64,000 nucleotides of DNA, from NCBI RefSeq assembly GCF_009755725.1, contig NZ_CP046619.1:1240001-1304000 (forward strand), in the 5' to 3' direction. Below the pieces are notes generated by a model. The model had not been told where the DNA came from. It ran no database searches and saw only the letters and a program-made list of their open reading frames with translations. This stretch comes from Diaminobutyricimonas sp. LJ205. GTDB taxonomy: Bacteria > Actinomycetota > Actinomycetes > Actinomycetales > Microbacteriaceae. Positions 16,623-25,831 of the stretch are shown piece after piece (position 1 is the first letter of the stretch; each line of letters opens with the position of its first letter). The position numbers were made by a program, and so were the translations under genes.

Positions 16623-17432
16623 TCAGCCGGCGTCCTGCGCGTACTCGCCGATCTTGCCGGTGCGCATGATCCGCACGAGCAGCTGGTCGAAGTAGCGGGC
16701 CATTTCCTGGGCGCTCTCGCCCGGCCAGACGTGCAACGGCTTCGCCGCACCCTGAGCCTGCTGCAGCGACGTGCGCTCCGGCAGTTGCGGGCTGAGCACG
16801 AGGGGGCCGAACATGTCGCGCAGCTCCTTGATGCGGAACTGGTGTTCCAGCGACTGCACCCGCACGCGGTTCACGATGATTCCCAACGGCTGCAGACGGG
16901 GCGACAATCCGCGGCGGATCTCTTCGATCGCACGCAGCGCACGGTCGGCGGCCGCGACCGAGAACAAACCAGGTTCGGTGACCACGGTGACCCGGTCACT
17001 CGCCGCCCACGCCGTGCGCGTGAGCGCGTTCAGCGACGGGGCGCAGTCGATCAGCACCAGGTCGTAGTCGGATTCGACGTGCGCGAGCGCTTCCTCGAGC
17101 TTCCAGATGTCGCGGATGCTCGGATGCGGTCCATCGAAGTTCAACGCAGACGGGCTACCGATGAGCACATCGATCCTGCCCGGGCGGCCTCGGGTCCAGC
17201 CGCTCGGCGCGATAGCGGAGCGGACCGTCTTCTCCTTGGGGGAAGCGAGCACGTCGGCCACGTTCAGGTGACCGGCGACGGTGATGTCCATCCCAGTGGA
17301 GACGTCCGACTGTGGGTCCAGATCGACGACGAGCGTGTTCAAGCCCTTCGCGAATGCGGCCGAGGCGAGCCCGAGCGTGACGGTGGTCTTTCCCACGCCC
17401 CCTTTGAGGGAGCTGACGCTCAGTACATGCAC
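16623..17432 (-). CDS. ParA-family ATPase (orphan)
   Basis: 269-aa deviant Walker-type ATPase. Walker A is [10 protein letters not shown] near residue 8-17, Walker A' is VVDLDPQSD and Walker B is DLVLIDCAPS. It has the short form without an N-terminal HTH, and no parB or parS lies nearby, so it is not the chromosomal partition locus itself. It resembles mycobacterial Rv1708-type ParA proteins. The ATG at 17432 has no ribosome site; TATGGT 12 bases upstream could be a -10 box giving a very short leader. It is divergent from pyc. Possible roles are positioning of a polar or septal cargo. Confidence 0.88.
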   Translation of the reverse strand: MHVLSVSSLKGGVGKTTVTLGLASAAFAKGLNTLVVDLDPQSDVSTGMDITVAGHLNVADVLASPKEKTVRSAIAPSGWTRGRPGRIDVLIGSPSALNFDGPHPSIRDIWKLEEALAHVESDYDLVLIDCAPSLNALTRTAWAASDRVTVVTEPGLFSVAAADRALRAIEEIRRGLSPRLQPLGIIVNRVRVQSLEHQFRIKELRDMFGPLVLSPQLPERTSLQQAQGAAKPLHVWPGESAQEMARYFDQLLVRIMRTGKIGEYAQDAG

Positions 17433-17554
17433 GAGAACCGACCATACCTTCCCGATCCGAAAAATCCCTAAAACTTGCCGCCCGTGGCGACTCTTACGAA
17501 CCTGAGGGGGAGGACGCCCACAGTAGGCTCGTCAGACAGCTAGGAAGGGACTCG

Positions 17555-20500
17555 ATGTTCAAGAAGATTCTCGTAGCCAATCGTGGAGAGATCGCAATCC
17601 GGGCGTTCCGGGCAGCCTATGAACTGGGTGCCCGCACGGTCGCGGTGTTCCCCTATGAGGATCGCAACTCGTTGCACCGGCTGAAGGCCGACGAGGCCTA
17701 CCAGATCGGCGAGGTGGGACATCCGGTACGCGCGTACCTCGATGTCGACGAGATCATTCGGGTGGCGAAGCTCAGCGGCGCCGACGCGATCTACCCCGGC
17801 TACGGGTTCCTGTCGGAGAACCCCGACCTGGCTACGGCGGCAGCCGACAACGGCATCACCTTCATCGGACCGAACACCTCGGTGCTCGAGATGGCCGGCA
17901 ACAAAGTCACCGCGAAGGAACACGCGATCGCCGCCGGAGTGCCGGTGCTGAAGTCCTCACCGGCGACGACGGACATCGATGTCCTCGTGAAGGCGGCCGA
18001 TGAGATCGGCTACCCGGTGTTCGCCAAGGCGGTCGCCGGTGGCGGTGGCCGTGGGATGCGCCGGGTGAACACCCGGGAGGAACTGCGCCCCGCGCTCGAA
18101 GAGGCAATGCGGGAGGCCGGCAGCGCGTTCGGCGACTCGACCATGTTCCTCGAGCAGGCGGTGCTGCGACCGCGGCACATCGAGGTGCAGATCCTCGCGG
18201 ATGCCACCGGTGAGACGGTGCACCTGTTCGAACGCGACTGCTCGGTGCAGCGCCGAAACCAGAAGGTCGTCGAGATTGCTCCGGCGCCGAACCTGGATGA
18301 GGACATCCGGCAGGCCCTGTACCGGGATGCTGTCGCCTTCGCCCGCTCGATCGGTTACGTCAATGCCGGCACGGTCGAGTTCCTGCTCGACACGGTCGGG
18401 ACGAACAAGGGCAAGCACGTGTTCATCGAGATGAACCCGCGCATCCAGGTCGAGCACACCGTGACCGAGGAAGTCACCGACGTCGACCTCGTGCAGTCCC
18501 AGATGCGCATCGCGGCGGGACAGACGCTTGCCGAGCTCGGGCTGCAGCAGCCGGACATCAAGCTTCGCGGGGCTGCACTGCAGTGCCGGATCACCACCGA
18601 GGACCCGACGCAGGGATTCCGCCCCGACACCGGCAAGATCACCACCTACCGCTCACCAGGCGGCGCCGGCATCCGTCTGGACGGCGGCACGGTGGCCTCC
18701 GGTGCCCAGATCAGCCCGCACTTCGACTCAATGCTGGCAAAGATGACCTGCCGCGGCCGCGACTTCGGCGCAGCCGTCACCCGGGCCCGGCGCGGACTCG
18801 CGGAGTTCCGCATCCGTGGCGTCTCGACCAATATCCCGTTCCTGCAGGCGGTCCTCGACGACCCGTCATTCGCGGCCGGGGACTTGAGCACGTCGTTCAT
18901 CGACGAGCGCCCCGGGCTGGTCAACGAGAACGTCTCGAAGGACCGCGGCAGCAAGATCCTCACCTGGCTGGCGGATGTCACCGTGAACAAGCCGAACGGT
19001 TCCGGTACCGCCGTGCTGGATCCGGCGATCAAGCTTCCCGTGGTGGACTTGAATGTGCCCGCTCCAGCCGGGTCGCGTCAGCGGCTACAGGAACTGGGCC
19101 CGGTCGGTTTTGCCCAGGCGCTGCGCGCGCAGACCGCGCTGGCGGTCACCGACACCACCTTCCGCGACGCCCACCAGTCGCTGCTCGCCACCCGCGTGCG
19201 CACCAAGGACCTCGCCGCGGTGCTGCCGCACGTGGCCAGGCTCACCCCGGAGCTGCTCTCGGTTGAGGCGTGGGGAGGCGCCACCTACGACGTGGCACTC
19301 CGCTTCCTCGGCGAAGACCCGTGGGAGCGGCTGGCGCTGTTCCGCGAGCAGTTGCCGAACGTGAACCTGCAGATGCTGCTGCGCGGACGGAACACTGTCG
19401 GCTACACGCCGTACCCGACCGAGGTCTCCGACGCGTTCGTGCGCGAAGCGGCCGCGACCGGTGTCGACATCTTCCGGATCTTCGACGCCCTGAACGACGT
19501 CTCACAGATGCGTCCGGCGATCGATGCTGTGCTCGAGACCGGAACCGCGGTTGCCGAGGTGGCGTTCTGCTACACCGGTGACCTGCTCGACCCGGCCGAG
19601 GACCTGTACACGCTCGACTACTACCTGCGCCTTGCCGAGCAGATCGTTGAGGCCGGCGCGCACGTGCTCGCAATCAAGGACATGGCTGGGCTGCTCCGCG
19701 CCGGCGCCGCCCACAAGCTGGTCGGTGCGCTGCGTGAGCGATTCGACCTGCCGGTGCACGTGCACACGCACGACACCGCAGGCGGCCAGCTCGCCACCCT
19801 GCTGGCTGCCAGCTCGGCCGGTGCTGACGCGGTCGACGTCGCTAGTGCGCCGATGGCGGGCACCACCAGCCAGCCGTCCGCGTCCGCGCTGGTCGCCGCG
19901 CTCGCGCACACCGAGCGGGACACCGGCCTGTCGTTGAAGGCCGTCTCCGACCTCGAGCCGTACTGGGAAGCCGTGCGGCTGGCCTACAAGCCGTTCGAAT
20001 CCGGCCTGCCCGGCCCCACCGGGCGCGTTTACAAGCACGAGATCCCCGGCGGCCAGTTGTCGAACCTCCGCCAGCAGGCCATCGCGCTCGGACTGGGTGA
20101 GCAGTTCGAGAAGGTCGAGGATTGGTACGCTGCGGCGAACCGGATCCTCGGACGGCCGACCAAGGTCACCCCGTCGAGCAAGGTCGTCGGCGACCTGGCG
20201 CTGCAGCTGGCCGCCGTCGGCGCCGACCCGGACGACTTCGAGCAGAACCCGGACAAGTACGACATCCCTGACTCGGTCATCGGGTTCATGGCCGGCGAAC
20301 TCGGCGACCTCCCCGGAGGCTGGCCGGAACCGTTCCGCAGCAAGGTGCTCGCGGGCCGCAACGTCAAGGTCGGCGTCACCGAGATCTCTGACGACGACAG
20401 GCGCGCACTGGAAGCCGAGCCGGCTACCCGACGGGCCACGCTCAACCGGCTGCTGTTCGCTGGGCCGACCAAACAGTTCGAGCAGGTACGCGAGACCTAC

Positions 20501-20959
20501 GGCGACCTGTCCGTGCTGGACACCGTCGACTACCTGTACGGGCTGAAGCCGGGCACCGAGCACGTTGTGGACATCGAGAAGGGCGTCAGCCTGTACGTCG
20601 GTCTCGAGGCAATCAGCGAGGCCGATGAAAAGGGCATGCGCACGGTCATGGCCACCCTGAACGGGCAACTGCGCCCGGTGTTCATCCGTGACGCCAGCAT
20701 CCAGGTCGACGTGAAGAGCGCCGAGAAGGCGGACCCTGACCTGCCTGGCCATGTCGCCGCCCCGTTCTCCGGAGTAGTCACGCTCCAGGCGGCCGTCGGT
20801 GACACCGTCAGCGCCGGCCAGGTTGTCGCCTCGATCGAGGCCATGAAGATGGAGGCGGCCATCACCGCCCCTGTCGCCGGCACTGTGAAGCGGTTGGCTA
20901 TCCTGCCTACACAGCAGGTCGAGGCGGGAGATCTGCTGGTAGCGGTCGAGCCGTCCTGA
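17555..20959 (+). CDS. pyc: Pyruvate carboxylase
   Basis: 1134-aa anaplerotic enzyme making oxaloacetate from pyruvate and bicarbonate with ATP. The order is biotin carboxylase (about residues 1-450, with KAVAGGGGRGMR and IEMNPRIQVEHTVTEEVT), carboxyltransferase (about 525-800, with TTFRDAHQSLLATR), the conserved PYC-specific region, and a C-terminal biotinyl domain with EAMKMEA (Lys1098). All parts expected of a one-chain PYC are present. GGAAG lies before the ATG. TAGGCT at 17525-17530 is a possible -10 box. It is flanked by two unrelated P-loop ATPase genes. Together with GarA (control of 2-oxoglutarate dehydrogenase) it puts two TCA-cycle control points within 6 kb. Confidence 0.98.
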   Translation: MFKKILVANRGEIAIRAFRAAYELGARTVAVFPYEDRNSLHRLKADEAYQIGEVGHPVRAYLDVDEIIRVAKLSGADAIYPGYGFLSENPDLATAAADNGITFIGPNTSVLEMAGNKVTAKEHAIAAGVPVLKSSPATTDIDVLVKAADEIGYPVFAKAVAGGGGRGMRRVNTREELRPALEEAMREAGSAFGDSTMFLEQAVLRPRHIEVQILADATGETVHLFERDCSVQRRNQKVVEIAPAPNLDEDIRQALYRDAVAFARSIGYVNAGTVEFLLDTVGTNKGKHVFIEMNPRIQVEHTVTEEVTDVDLVQSQMRIAAGQTLAELGLQQPDIKLRGAALQCRITTEDPTQGFRPDTGKITTYRSPGGAGIRLDGGTVASGAQISPHFDSMLAKMTCRGRDFGAAVTRARRGLAEFRIRGVSTNIPFLQAVLDDPSFAAGDLSTSFIDERPGLVNENVSKDRGSKILTWLADVTVNKPNGSGTAVLDPAIKLPVVDLNVPAPAGSRQRLQELGPVGFAQALRAQTALAVTDTTFRDAHQSLLATRVRTKDLAAVLPHVARLTPELLSVEAWGGATYDVALRFLGEDPWERLALFREQLPNVNLQMLLRGRNTVGYTPYPTEVSDAFVREAAATGVDIFRIFDALNDVSQMRPAIDAVLETGTAVAEVAFCYTGDLLDPAEDLYTLDYYLRLAEQIVEAGAHVLAIKDMAGLLRAGAAHKLVGALRERFDLPVHVHTHDTAGGQLATLLAASSAGADAVDVASAPMAGTTSQPSASALVAALAHTERDTGLSLKAVSDLEPYWEAVRLAYKPFESGLPGPTGRVYKHEIPGGQLSNLRQQAIALGLGEQFEKVEDWYAAANRILGRPTKVTPSSKVVGDLALQLAAVGADPDDFEQNPDKYDIPDSVIGFMAGELGDLPGGWPEPFRSKVLAGRNVKVGVTEISDDDRRALEAEPATRRATLNRLLFAGPTKQFEQVRETYGDLSVLDTVDYLYGLKPGTEHVVDIEKGVSLYVGLEAISEADEKGMRTVMATLNGQLRPVFIRDASIQVDVKSAEKADPDLPGHVAAPFSGVVTLQAAVGDTVSAGQVVASIEAMKMEAAITAPVAGTVKRLAILPTQQVEAGDLLVAVEPS

Positions 20960-20992
20960 CGCCCCGGCGCCAAAGGCACGCCAAGCTGACGA

Positions 20993-20998
20993 TAAGCT
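20993..20998 (+). promoter_or_regulatory. Candidate -10 box before the MinD-like gene
   Basis: TAAGCT fits TANNNT and lies 31 bases before the TTG start at 21030, with GAAAGGG between them. Confidence 0.4.
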
Positions 20999-21029
20999 GA
21001 AATGTCATTCACCGAAAGGGAACCTCGTT

Positions 21030-22319
21030 TTGGCGATCAACACAGGCAAGGAATCCGACGCGGATTCCGCGTTCAAGGACGCGGACGCGCCGGATGTCGC
21101 GGACGTGTCCGCCGAGCTCGTGGAGCTTGCGGAAGAGGACCTGACTGCGGCACTGCCGGAGTCGCTCACCATCAGCATTGACCTTCCCGTTGCGGTGCAC
21201 ACGGTGCCCGATGACGAAATCGCGGTCGCGATCGACGAGATCGCCGTCAATCCTGGCGAGTTGGTGGGTGTGGAGGCCACTACCACCAGCATCGACCTGA
21301 CGCCGATGGCCGCCGTCCGCGAGGAGCTGCCGTACACCCGGCAGGCACGGCTGCGAGGGGATGCCGCAGGCAGCCCGGAGCCCGCCGCGATGCTCACCGC
21401 CGACCGGCTGCTCGAGAGCAAGACTCTCGGCCGGCCCGCGCCCCGCGGGGCGTGGCCGGCGTTCGTCTACGGGGCGACGCTCCGCACCATCAACCTCGGC
21501 GACTCGGCGAAGTACCGGGCCAGGAAAGCGGTCGACGCCAGGATCAGCAAGCAGTTCGAGGGCGGCACCCGGTTCGTGCCCGTGCTCACCCGTAAGGGCG
21601 GCGTCGGCAAGACCACGATCACCACGCTCATGGGCATGGCACTCGCGGATGTCCGCGAGGACCGCATCGTCGCCATCGACGCGAACCCCGACCGGGGAAC
21701 ACTGTCTGAACGGGTCGCCAGGCAGACCCGGGCCACCGTCCGGGACGTGGTCACCAAGGCCGCGTCTATCGGCGGATTCACCGACTTCTCGACGCTGGTC
21801 AGCCGCGATGAGACGAGGCTGGACATCCTCGCCTCAGACACCGACCCGCTGCTGTCAGAAGCGTTCGACGAGAACGATTACAACGTCGTCGCTGACTTGT
21901 GCGCGCGGTTCTACTCGATTGTGCTCACCGACTGCGGCACCGGTATCGTGCACTCGGTGATGCGGGCCACCCTGCAACGGGCCGACTCGGTGGTCATCGT
22001 CTCCGGCGGTAGCGTCGACGAGGCACGACTCGCCTCCGAGACCCTCACCTGGCTCGAAGCCAACGGGTACGGCGAACTGGTGCGGAACGCTATCGTCGCC
22101 CTGAATACGGCGACCCAGGGAACGAACCTGGTGAAGCTCGACGAAATTGAAGCGCACTTCCGGTCCCGGGTCCGCGACACCGTGCGGATCCCGTACGACC
22201 CGCAACTGGCCGCAGGTTCGGTCGTGAACTACAAGGAACTGAAACAGATCACCAAAGACGCCGCCCGCGAGCTGGCCGCGCTCGTCGTCGACGGGCTGCC
22301 CGCGCGCCGCGGCGCCTGA
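21030..22319 (+). CDS. MinD/ParA-like ATPase with long N-terminal extension
   Basis: 429-aa protein. The first 90 residues are very acidic and poor in hydrophobic blocks, and about 50 residues of basic linker follow ([12 protein letters not shown]...[13 protein letters not shown]). The P-loop domain begins near residue 181: Walker [14 protein letters not shown] (187-199), [13 protein letters not shown], and Walker [16 protein letters not shown]. This is the MinD-like family often found beside ESX/type VII secretion genes in actinobacteria, but no ESX gene is in the window. The start is TTG with GAAAGGG nine bases upstream. The role is unknown; a membrane-cargo ATPase is a reasonable guess. 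Confidence 0.85.
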   Translation: MAINTGKESDADSAFKDADAPDVADVSAELVELAEEDLTAALPESLTISIDLPVAVHTVPDDEIAVAIDEIAVNPGELVGVEATTTSIDLTPMAAVREELPYTRQARLRGDAAGSPEPAAMLTADRLLESKTLGRPAPRGAWPAFVYGATLRTINLGDSAKYRARKAVDARISKQFEGGTRFVPVLTRKGGVGKTTITTLMGMALADVREDRIVAIDANPDRGTLSERVARQTRATVRDVVTKAASIGGFTDFSTLVSRDETRLDILASDTDPLLSEAFDENDYNVVADLCARFYSIVLTDCGTGIVHSVMRATLQRADSVVIVSGGSVDEARLASETLTWLEANGYGELVRNAIVALNTATQGTNLVKLDEIEAHFRSRVRDTVRIPYDPQLAAGSVVNYKELKQITKDAARELAALVVDGLPARRGA

Positions 22320-22348
22320 CGGCGACGAACGAAAGCTGGAACCACCCC

Positions 22349-22840
22349 ATGACTGTGCGCGAAATCCGCGTCTTCGGAGACCCCGTGCTCCGCTCACCCT
22401 CCGACCCGGTCCGTCCCGGTGACCCGCGAGTCGCTGCCCTCGTGACCGACCTTCTGGACACGGTGCGGCTGCCCGGTCGAGCCGGCGTCGCCGCCTGCCA
22501 GATCGGTGTCGGCCTGCGCGCATTCAGCTACAACATCGACGGCGAGGTCGGGTACCTGCTCAACCCCGTGCTGGCCGAGGTGTCGGGGGAGCCCACCCTG
22601 ATCGATGAGGGCTGCCTGTCGGTGCCCGGCTTCTACTTCTCCCGGAGGCGGTACCCGTTCGCCCGGGCCACCGGAGTGGACCTCGACGGCAAGCCGGTCG
22701 AGGTGTCCGGTGAAGGCCTGATGGCCCAAATGCTGCAGCACGAGATCGACCACCTCGATGGGCACCTGTTCATCGAGGGCCTCGAGGGCGACACCAAGCG
22801 CGAGGCCATGCGGGCGATCCGCCAGGCCCCCTGGTACTGA
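22349..22840 (+). CDS. def: Peptide deformylase
   Basis: 163-aa metalloenzyme that removes the formyl group from nascent N-terminal methionine. The three motifs are GVAACQIG (residues 46-53, a Cys where most have Pro), EGCLS (87-91, metal ligand Cys89) and QHEIDH (130-135, ligands His131 and His135, catalytic Glu132). It lies 29 bases after the MinD-like gene, probably in the same transcript. There is no fmt gene nearby. A perfect 40-bp palindrome follows the stop, between def and the convergent acyl-CoA ligase. Confidence 0.96.
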   Translation: MTVREIRVFGDPVLRSPSDPVRPGDPRVAALVTDLLDTVRLPGRAGVAACQIGVGLRAFSYNIDGEVGYLLNPVLAEVSGEPTLIDEGCLSVPGFYFSRRRYPFARATGVDLDGKPVEVSGEGLMAQMLQHEIDHLDGHLFIEGLEGDTKREAMRAIRQAPWY

Positions 22841-22883
22841 GCCCGCTCGTAACCCACCGAACCTGCCGAGATCTCGCTTAACC

Positions 22884-22923
22884 GTTGATCGAGCCTGCCG
22901 AGATCTCGGCAGGCTCGATCAAC
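22884..22923. repeat. Perfect 40-bp palindrome (dispersed family, copy 2)
   Basis: Arms 22884-22903 (GTTGATCGAGCCTGCCGAGA) and 22904-22923 are exact complements with no loop. A degenerate extra half (CTGCCGAGATCTCG) precedes it at 22863-22876. It sits between the convergent stops of def and the acyl-CoA ligase gene, 7 bases from the latter, so it could also act as a two-way terminator. Confidence 0.95.
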
Positions 22924-22930
22924 GATCAAC

Positions 22931-24760
22931 TCAGTGCGTGAGCGACTGCCCCTGCGTTTCGGGGGCGCTCGCGTACATTGCCTCGATCACGTGCGCGAAG
23001 TCCTCGACGATGACCTGCCGCTTGATACTCATCTTCGGCGTCAGGTGGCCGCTGGCCTCGGTCAGGTCCGTGGCCAGCACGGTGAACTTCCGGATGGACT
23101 CCGCGCGCGAAACCCGTTCGTTGGCCTGGTCCACCGCAGCCTGGATCGCCTCGATCACCTTCGGGTTCACCGCGGCTTCGGCGAGGGTCTGATCGGCCGC
23201 CTCACCGTTGTTGTGCAGCCACACGGGCAGCATCTCGGCGTCGAGGGTGATCAGTGCGGAGATGAACGGCTTCTTGTCGCCGACGACGATGACCTGGCCG
23301 ACCAGCGGATGCGCGCGGATCGGGTCTTCCAGGGCAGCGGGGGCGACGTTCTTGCCTGCGGCGGTGACCAGGATCTCCTTCTTCCGGCCGGTGATGGTCA
23401 GGTATCCATCGTCGTCCAGCTGCCCGATGTCGCCGGTCTTGAACCACTCACCCTCGAAGGTCTCTGTCGTCGCTTGCGGGTTGTTCCAGTAGCCGCCGAA
23501 CACGTTGATGCCCTTGACCCAGACCTCGCCGTCTTCGGCGATCTTGACGCCGACACCGGGGAGCGCGGGACCGGTGGTGCCGATCTTGAACTTGTCGACC
23601 AAGTTGACAGTCGCCGGGGCGGTCGTCTCGGTCAGACCGTAGCCCTCGAGGATCTTGATTCCGAGGCTGTGGAAGAAGTGCCCCAGCCGCGGCCCCAGCG
23701 GAGCGGAGCCGGACACGGCATACTTCACGTTGCCGCCCATGGCGTGGCGGAGCTTGGCGTAGACCAGCTTGTCGAACAGCGCGAACTGCACCTTGAGCCC
23801 GAACGGCACTGACTTGCCCTCTTCGAGCAGCCGCGAGTGCTCGATGGCGACGTCTGCGGCGCGGCGGAAGATGCGGCCCTTGCCGCCGGCTTCGGCCTTC
23901 TGCTCAGCCGAGTTGTACACCTTCTCGAACACCCGCGGGACGGCGAGCAGGAACGTCGGCTTGAACGATCCGAGCGACGGCAGCAGCTGCTTCGTGTCCG
24001 GCTGGTGGCCGACGCGTACCCCGGCGTGCACGGCGAGAATCGAGATGAACCGCGCAAAGATGTGCGCGGTGGTGATGAACAGCAGCGTCGACGCGCCCGG
24101 CTGAACTACCTCGTGCAGAGCGACCGCTGCGTTACGGGATACTTCGACGAAGTTCGAGTGGCTGATGATGCAGCCCTTCGGCTGCCCGGTCGAGCCCGAC
24201 GTGTAGATCAACGTGGCAAGGTCCGAACCCTTCGCCAGGCTCCGGCGCCGCTCGACTTCTTCGTCGGTGACGGCGGATCCGGATGCCGCGAGCTTGTCCA
24301 GGTCGCCGAGGTCGACCTGCCACACCTTACGGATCTGCGGAACGTCGCTGGCGATCTCGTCAAACCGCGAGAAGTGTTCGGCGGTCTCGACGATCATCGC
24401 GGTAGCGCCGGAGTCGGTGAGGTTGTAGATGATCTGGGCAGGAGCCGAGGTCTCGTAGATGGGAACCAGCACCGCCCCGGCGAACCAGGCGGCGAAGTCG
24501 ACCAGGGTCCACTCGTATCGGGTCTTGCAGATGAAGCCGATCTTCTCGCCCGGTTCGATGCCGGCTGCGATGAAGCCCTTTGCGAGCGCGGTGACCTGGC
24601 CGAGGAACTCGGTGGCGGTGACATCCGACCAACCGCCGTCACCGGTCGGCAGCGAGAAGAGCGGGGTATGCGGGGTTGCCTTGACCCGGTCGAGCAGCAG
24701 GTCGGTGGCGTTCGCGCCGGGATCAGCCTCGACGAGGGGTGGGACGAAATTCTCAATCAC
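22931..24760 (-). CDS. Long-chain fatty acid--CoA ligase (FadD15-like)
   Basis: 609-aa AMP-forming synthetase. The P-loop-like motif TLIYTSGSTGQPKG, then GYGLTETTA, KTGDIGQLDDDGYLTITGRKKE and the C-terminal lysine region mark the family. It activates long-chain fatty acids as acyl-AMP, then acyl-CoA. The starting GTG at 24760 has AAAGGAG upstream. The order with plsC and type II DAHP synthase downstream parallels mycobacterial fadD15-Rv2182c-aroG. It is divergent from glk. Substrate chain length cannot be read from the sequence. Confidence 0.95.
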   Translation of the reverse strand: MIENFVPPLVEADPGANATDLLLDRVKATPHTPLFSLPTGDGGWSDVTATEFLGQVTALAKGFIAAGIEPGEKIGFICKTRYEWTLVDFAAWFAGAVLVPIYETSAPAQIIYNLTDSGATAMIVETAEHFSRFDEIASDVPQIRKVWQVDLGDLDKLAASGSAVTDEEVERRRSLAKGSDLATLIYTSGSTGQPKGCIISHSNFVEVSRNAAVALHEVVQPGASTLLFITTAHIFARFISILAVHAGVRVGHQPDTKQLLPSLGSFKPTFLLAVPRVFEKVYNSAEQKAEAGGKGRIFRRAADVAIEHSRLLEEGKSVPFGLKVQFALFDKLVYAKLRHAMGGNVKYAVSGSAPLGPRLGHFFHSLGIKILEGYGLTETTAPATVNLVDKFKIGTTGPALPGVGVKIAEDGEVWVKGINVFGGYWNNPQATTETFEGEWFKTGDIGQLDDDGYLTITGRKKEILVTAAGKNVAPAALEDPIRAHPLVGQVIVVGDKKPFISALITLDAEMLPVWLHNNGEAADQTLAEAAVNPKVIEAIQAAVDQANERVSRAESIRKFTVLATDLTEASGHLTPKMSIKRQVIVEDFAHVIEAMYASAPETQGQSLTH

Positions 24761-24837
24761 GGGGACTCCTTTGGCACCGTTGGGAAGCGGGTTGATCCAC
24801 TCTAACTTGCCTCACGTACTTGCCGCAGTGGCCTCAG

Positions 24838-24843
24838 TAGACT
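24838..24843 (+). promoter_or_regulatory. Candidate -10 box of a near-leaderless glk promoter
   Basis: TAGACT lies eight bases before the GTG start at 24852, and no Shine-Dalgarno sequence intervenes. The leader would be only one or two bases. Confidence 0.5.
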
Positions 24844-24851
24844 CGGTTGTC

Positions 24852-25799
24852 GTGCACGCAATCGGAATCGACATCGGTGGGACCAAGATCGCCGGAGGTG
24901 TCGTCACCGATGCCGGCGACATCATCCGGCAGGAGCGGACGCCCACCCCGGCCGGCGATCCGGCAGCGATCATCGAGGCCGTCGTCGCGATGGTCGAGTC
25001 GCTGCGCGATGGGGACGGTGTCGAGGCCGTCGGCGTTGCCGCGGCGGGTTTCATCGATGCCGCCCAGTCCACCGTGTATTACGCGCCCAACATCAGCTGG
25101 CGAAACGAGCCGTTCCGGGACCGACTCGAGCAGCGCCTCGGCATGCCGGTCACCATCGACAACGACGCCAACGCTGCCGGCTGGGCTGAGTTCCGGTACG
25201 GGGCCGGCCGGGACGTCAGCGACATGACGATGATCACCATCGGCACTGGTGTCGGCGGCGCGATCGTCACCGGCGGGCAACTGTTCCGCGGCGGGTTCGG
25301 TGCCGGAGCAGAGCTCGGCCACGTTCGGATGGTGCCGGACGGGCTGCACTGCGGTTGCGGTGCCCGCGGCTGCATCGAGCAGTACGCATCCGGTCGTGCC
25401 CTGCTGCGGATCGCCGATGGCATCGCTGATGGCGGCGGCATCGGGCTTGAGCTCGCGAAGGTGCGCGTGAGCAGCGGCGGCCGACTGGACGGCAACGACG
25501 TGGCCGCATTGCTCGTCGCCGGTGACCCCGGTGCGCTGGCCGCACTGCGCGAGGTGGGGGACTGGCTGGGGCAGTTCTGCGCCACCCTGTCCGCTGTGCT
25601 CGACCCGCAGCTGTTCGTGATCGGCGGCGGGGTGGCGCAGGCGGGAGCCCAGTTGCTCGACCCGATCCGCTCCGCCTACGACCGGCACTTGCCTGCCAAG
25701 GGATTCCACCCGGAACCGCGATTCGCGATCGCCGAACTCGTCAACAATGCGGGGGTTGTCGGCGCTGCCGACATCGCCCGCCTACACGCGTCACGTTAG
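24852..25799 (+). CDS. glk: ROK-family glucokinase
   Basis: 315-aa ROK sugar kinase. The phosphate motif is GIDIGGTKIAGG at the N-terminus, catalytic-loop IDNDANAAGWAE follows, and the ROK zinc site reads HCGCGARGCIEQYASG. It phosphorylates glucose with ATP for glycolysis. GTG 24852 is the first start that begins right at the ATPase fold; longer frames overlap the divergent ligase gene. plsC follows after 32 bases. No sugar transporter or ROK-type HTH is present, so it is an enzyme rather than a repressor. Confidence 0.92.
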   Translation: MHAIGIDIGGTKIAGGVVTDAGDIIRQERTPTPAGDPAAIIEAVVAMVESLRDGDGVEAVGVAAAGFIDAAQSTVYYAPNISWRNEPFRDRLEQRLGMPVTIDNDANAAGWAEFRYGAGRDVSDMTMITIGTGVGGAIVTGGQLFRGGFGAGAELGHVRMVPDGLHCGCGARGCIEQYASGRALLRIADGIADGGGIGLELAKVRVSSGGRLDGNDVAALLVAGDPGALAALREVGDWLGQFCATLSAVLDPQLFVIGGGVAQAGAQLLDPIRSAYDRHLPAKGFHPEPRFAIAELVNNAGVVGAADIARLHASR

Positions 25800-25831
25800 A
25801 GTTGTCGAGTCTCGCGGAAGGTTGACCCCCA

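Noticed and set aside
16623-17432. Chromosomal or plasmid partition locus
   Set aside because: Only a ParA-type gene is present; there is no parB, no parS-like repeat, and no replication gene nearby.
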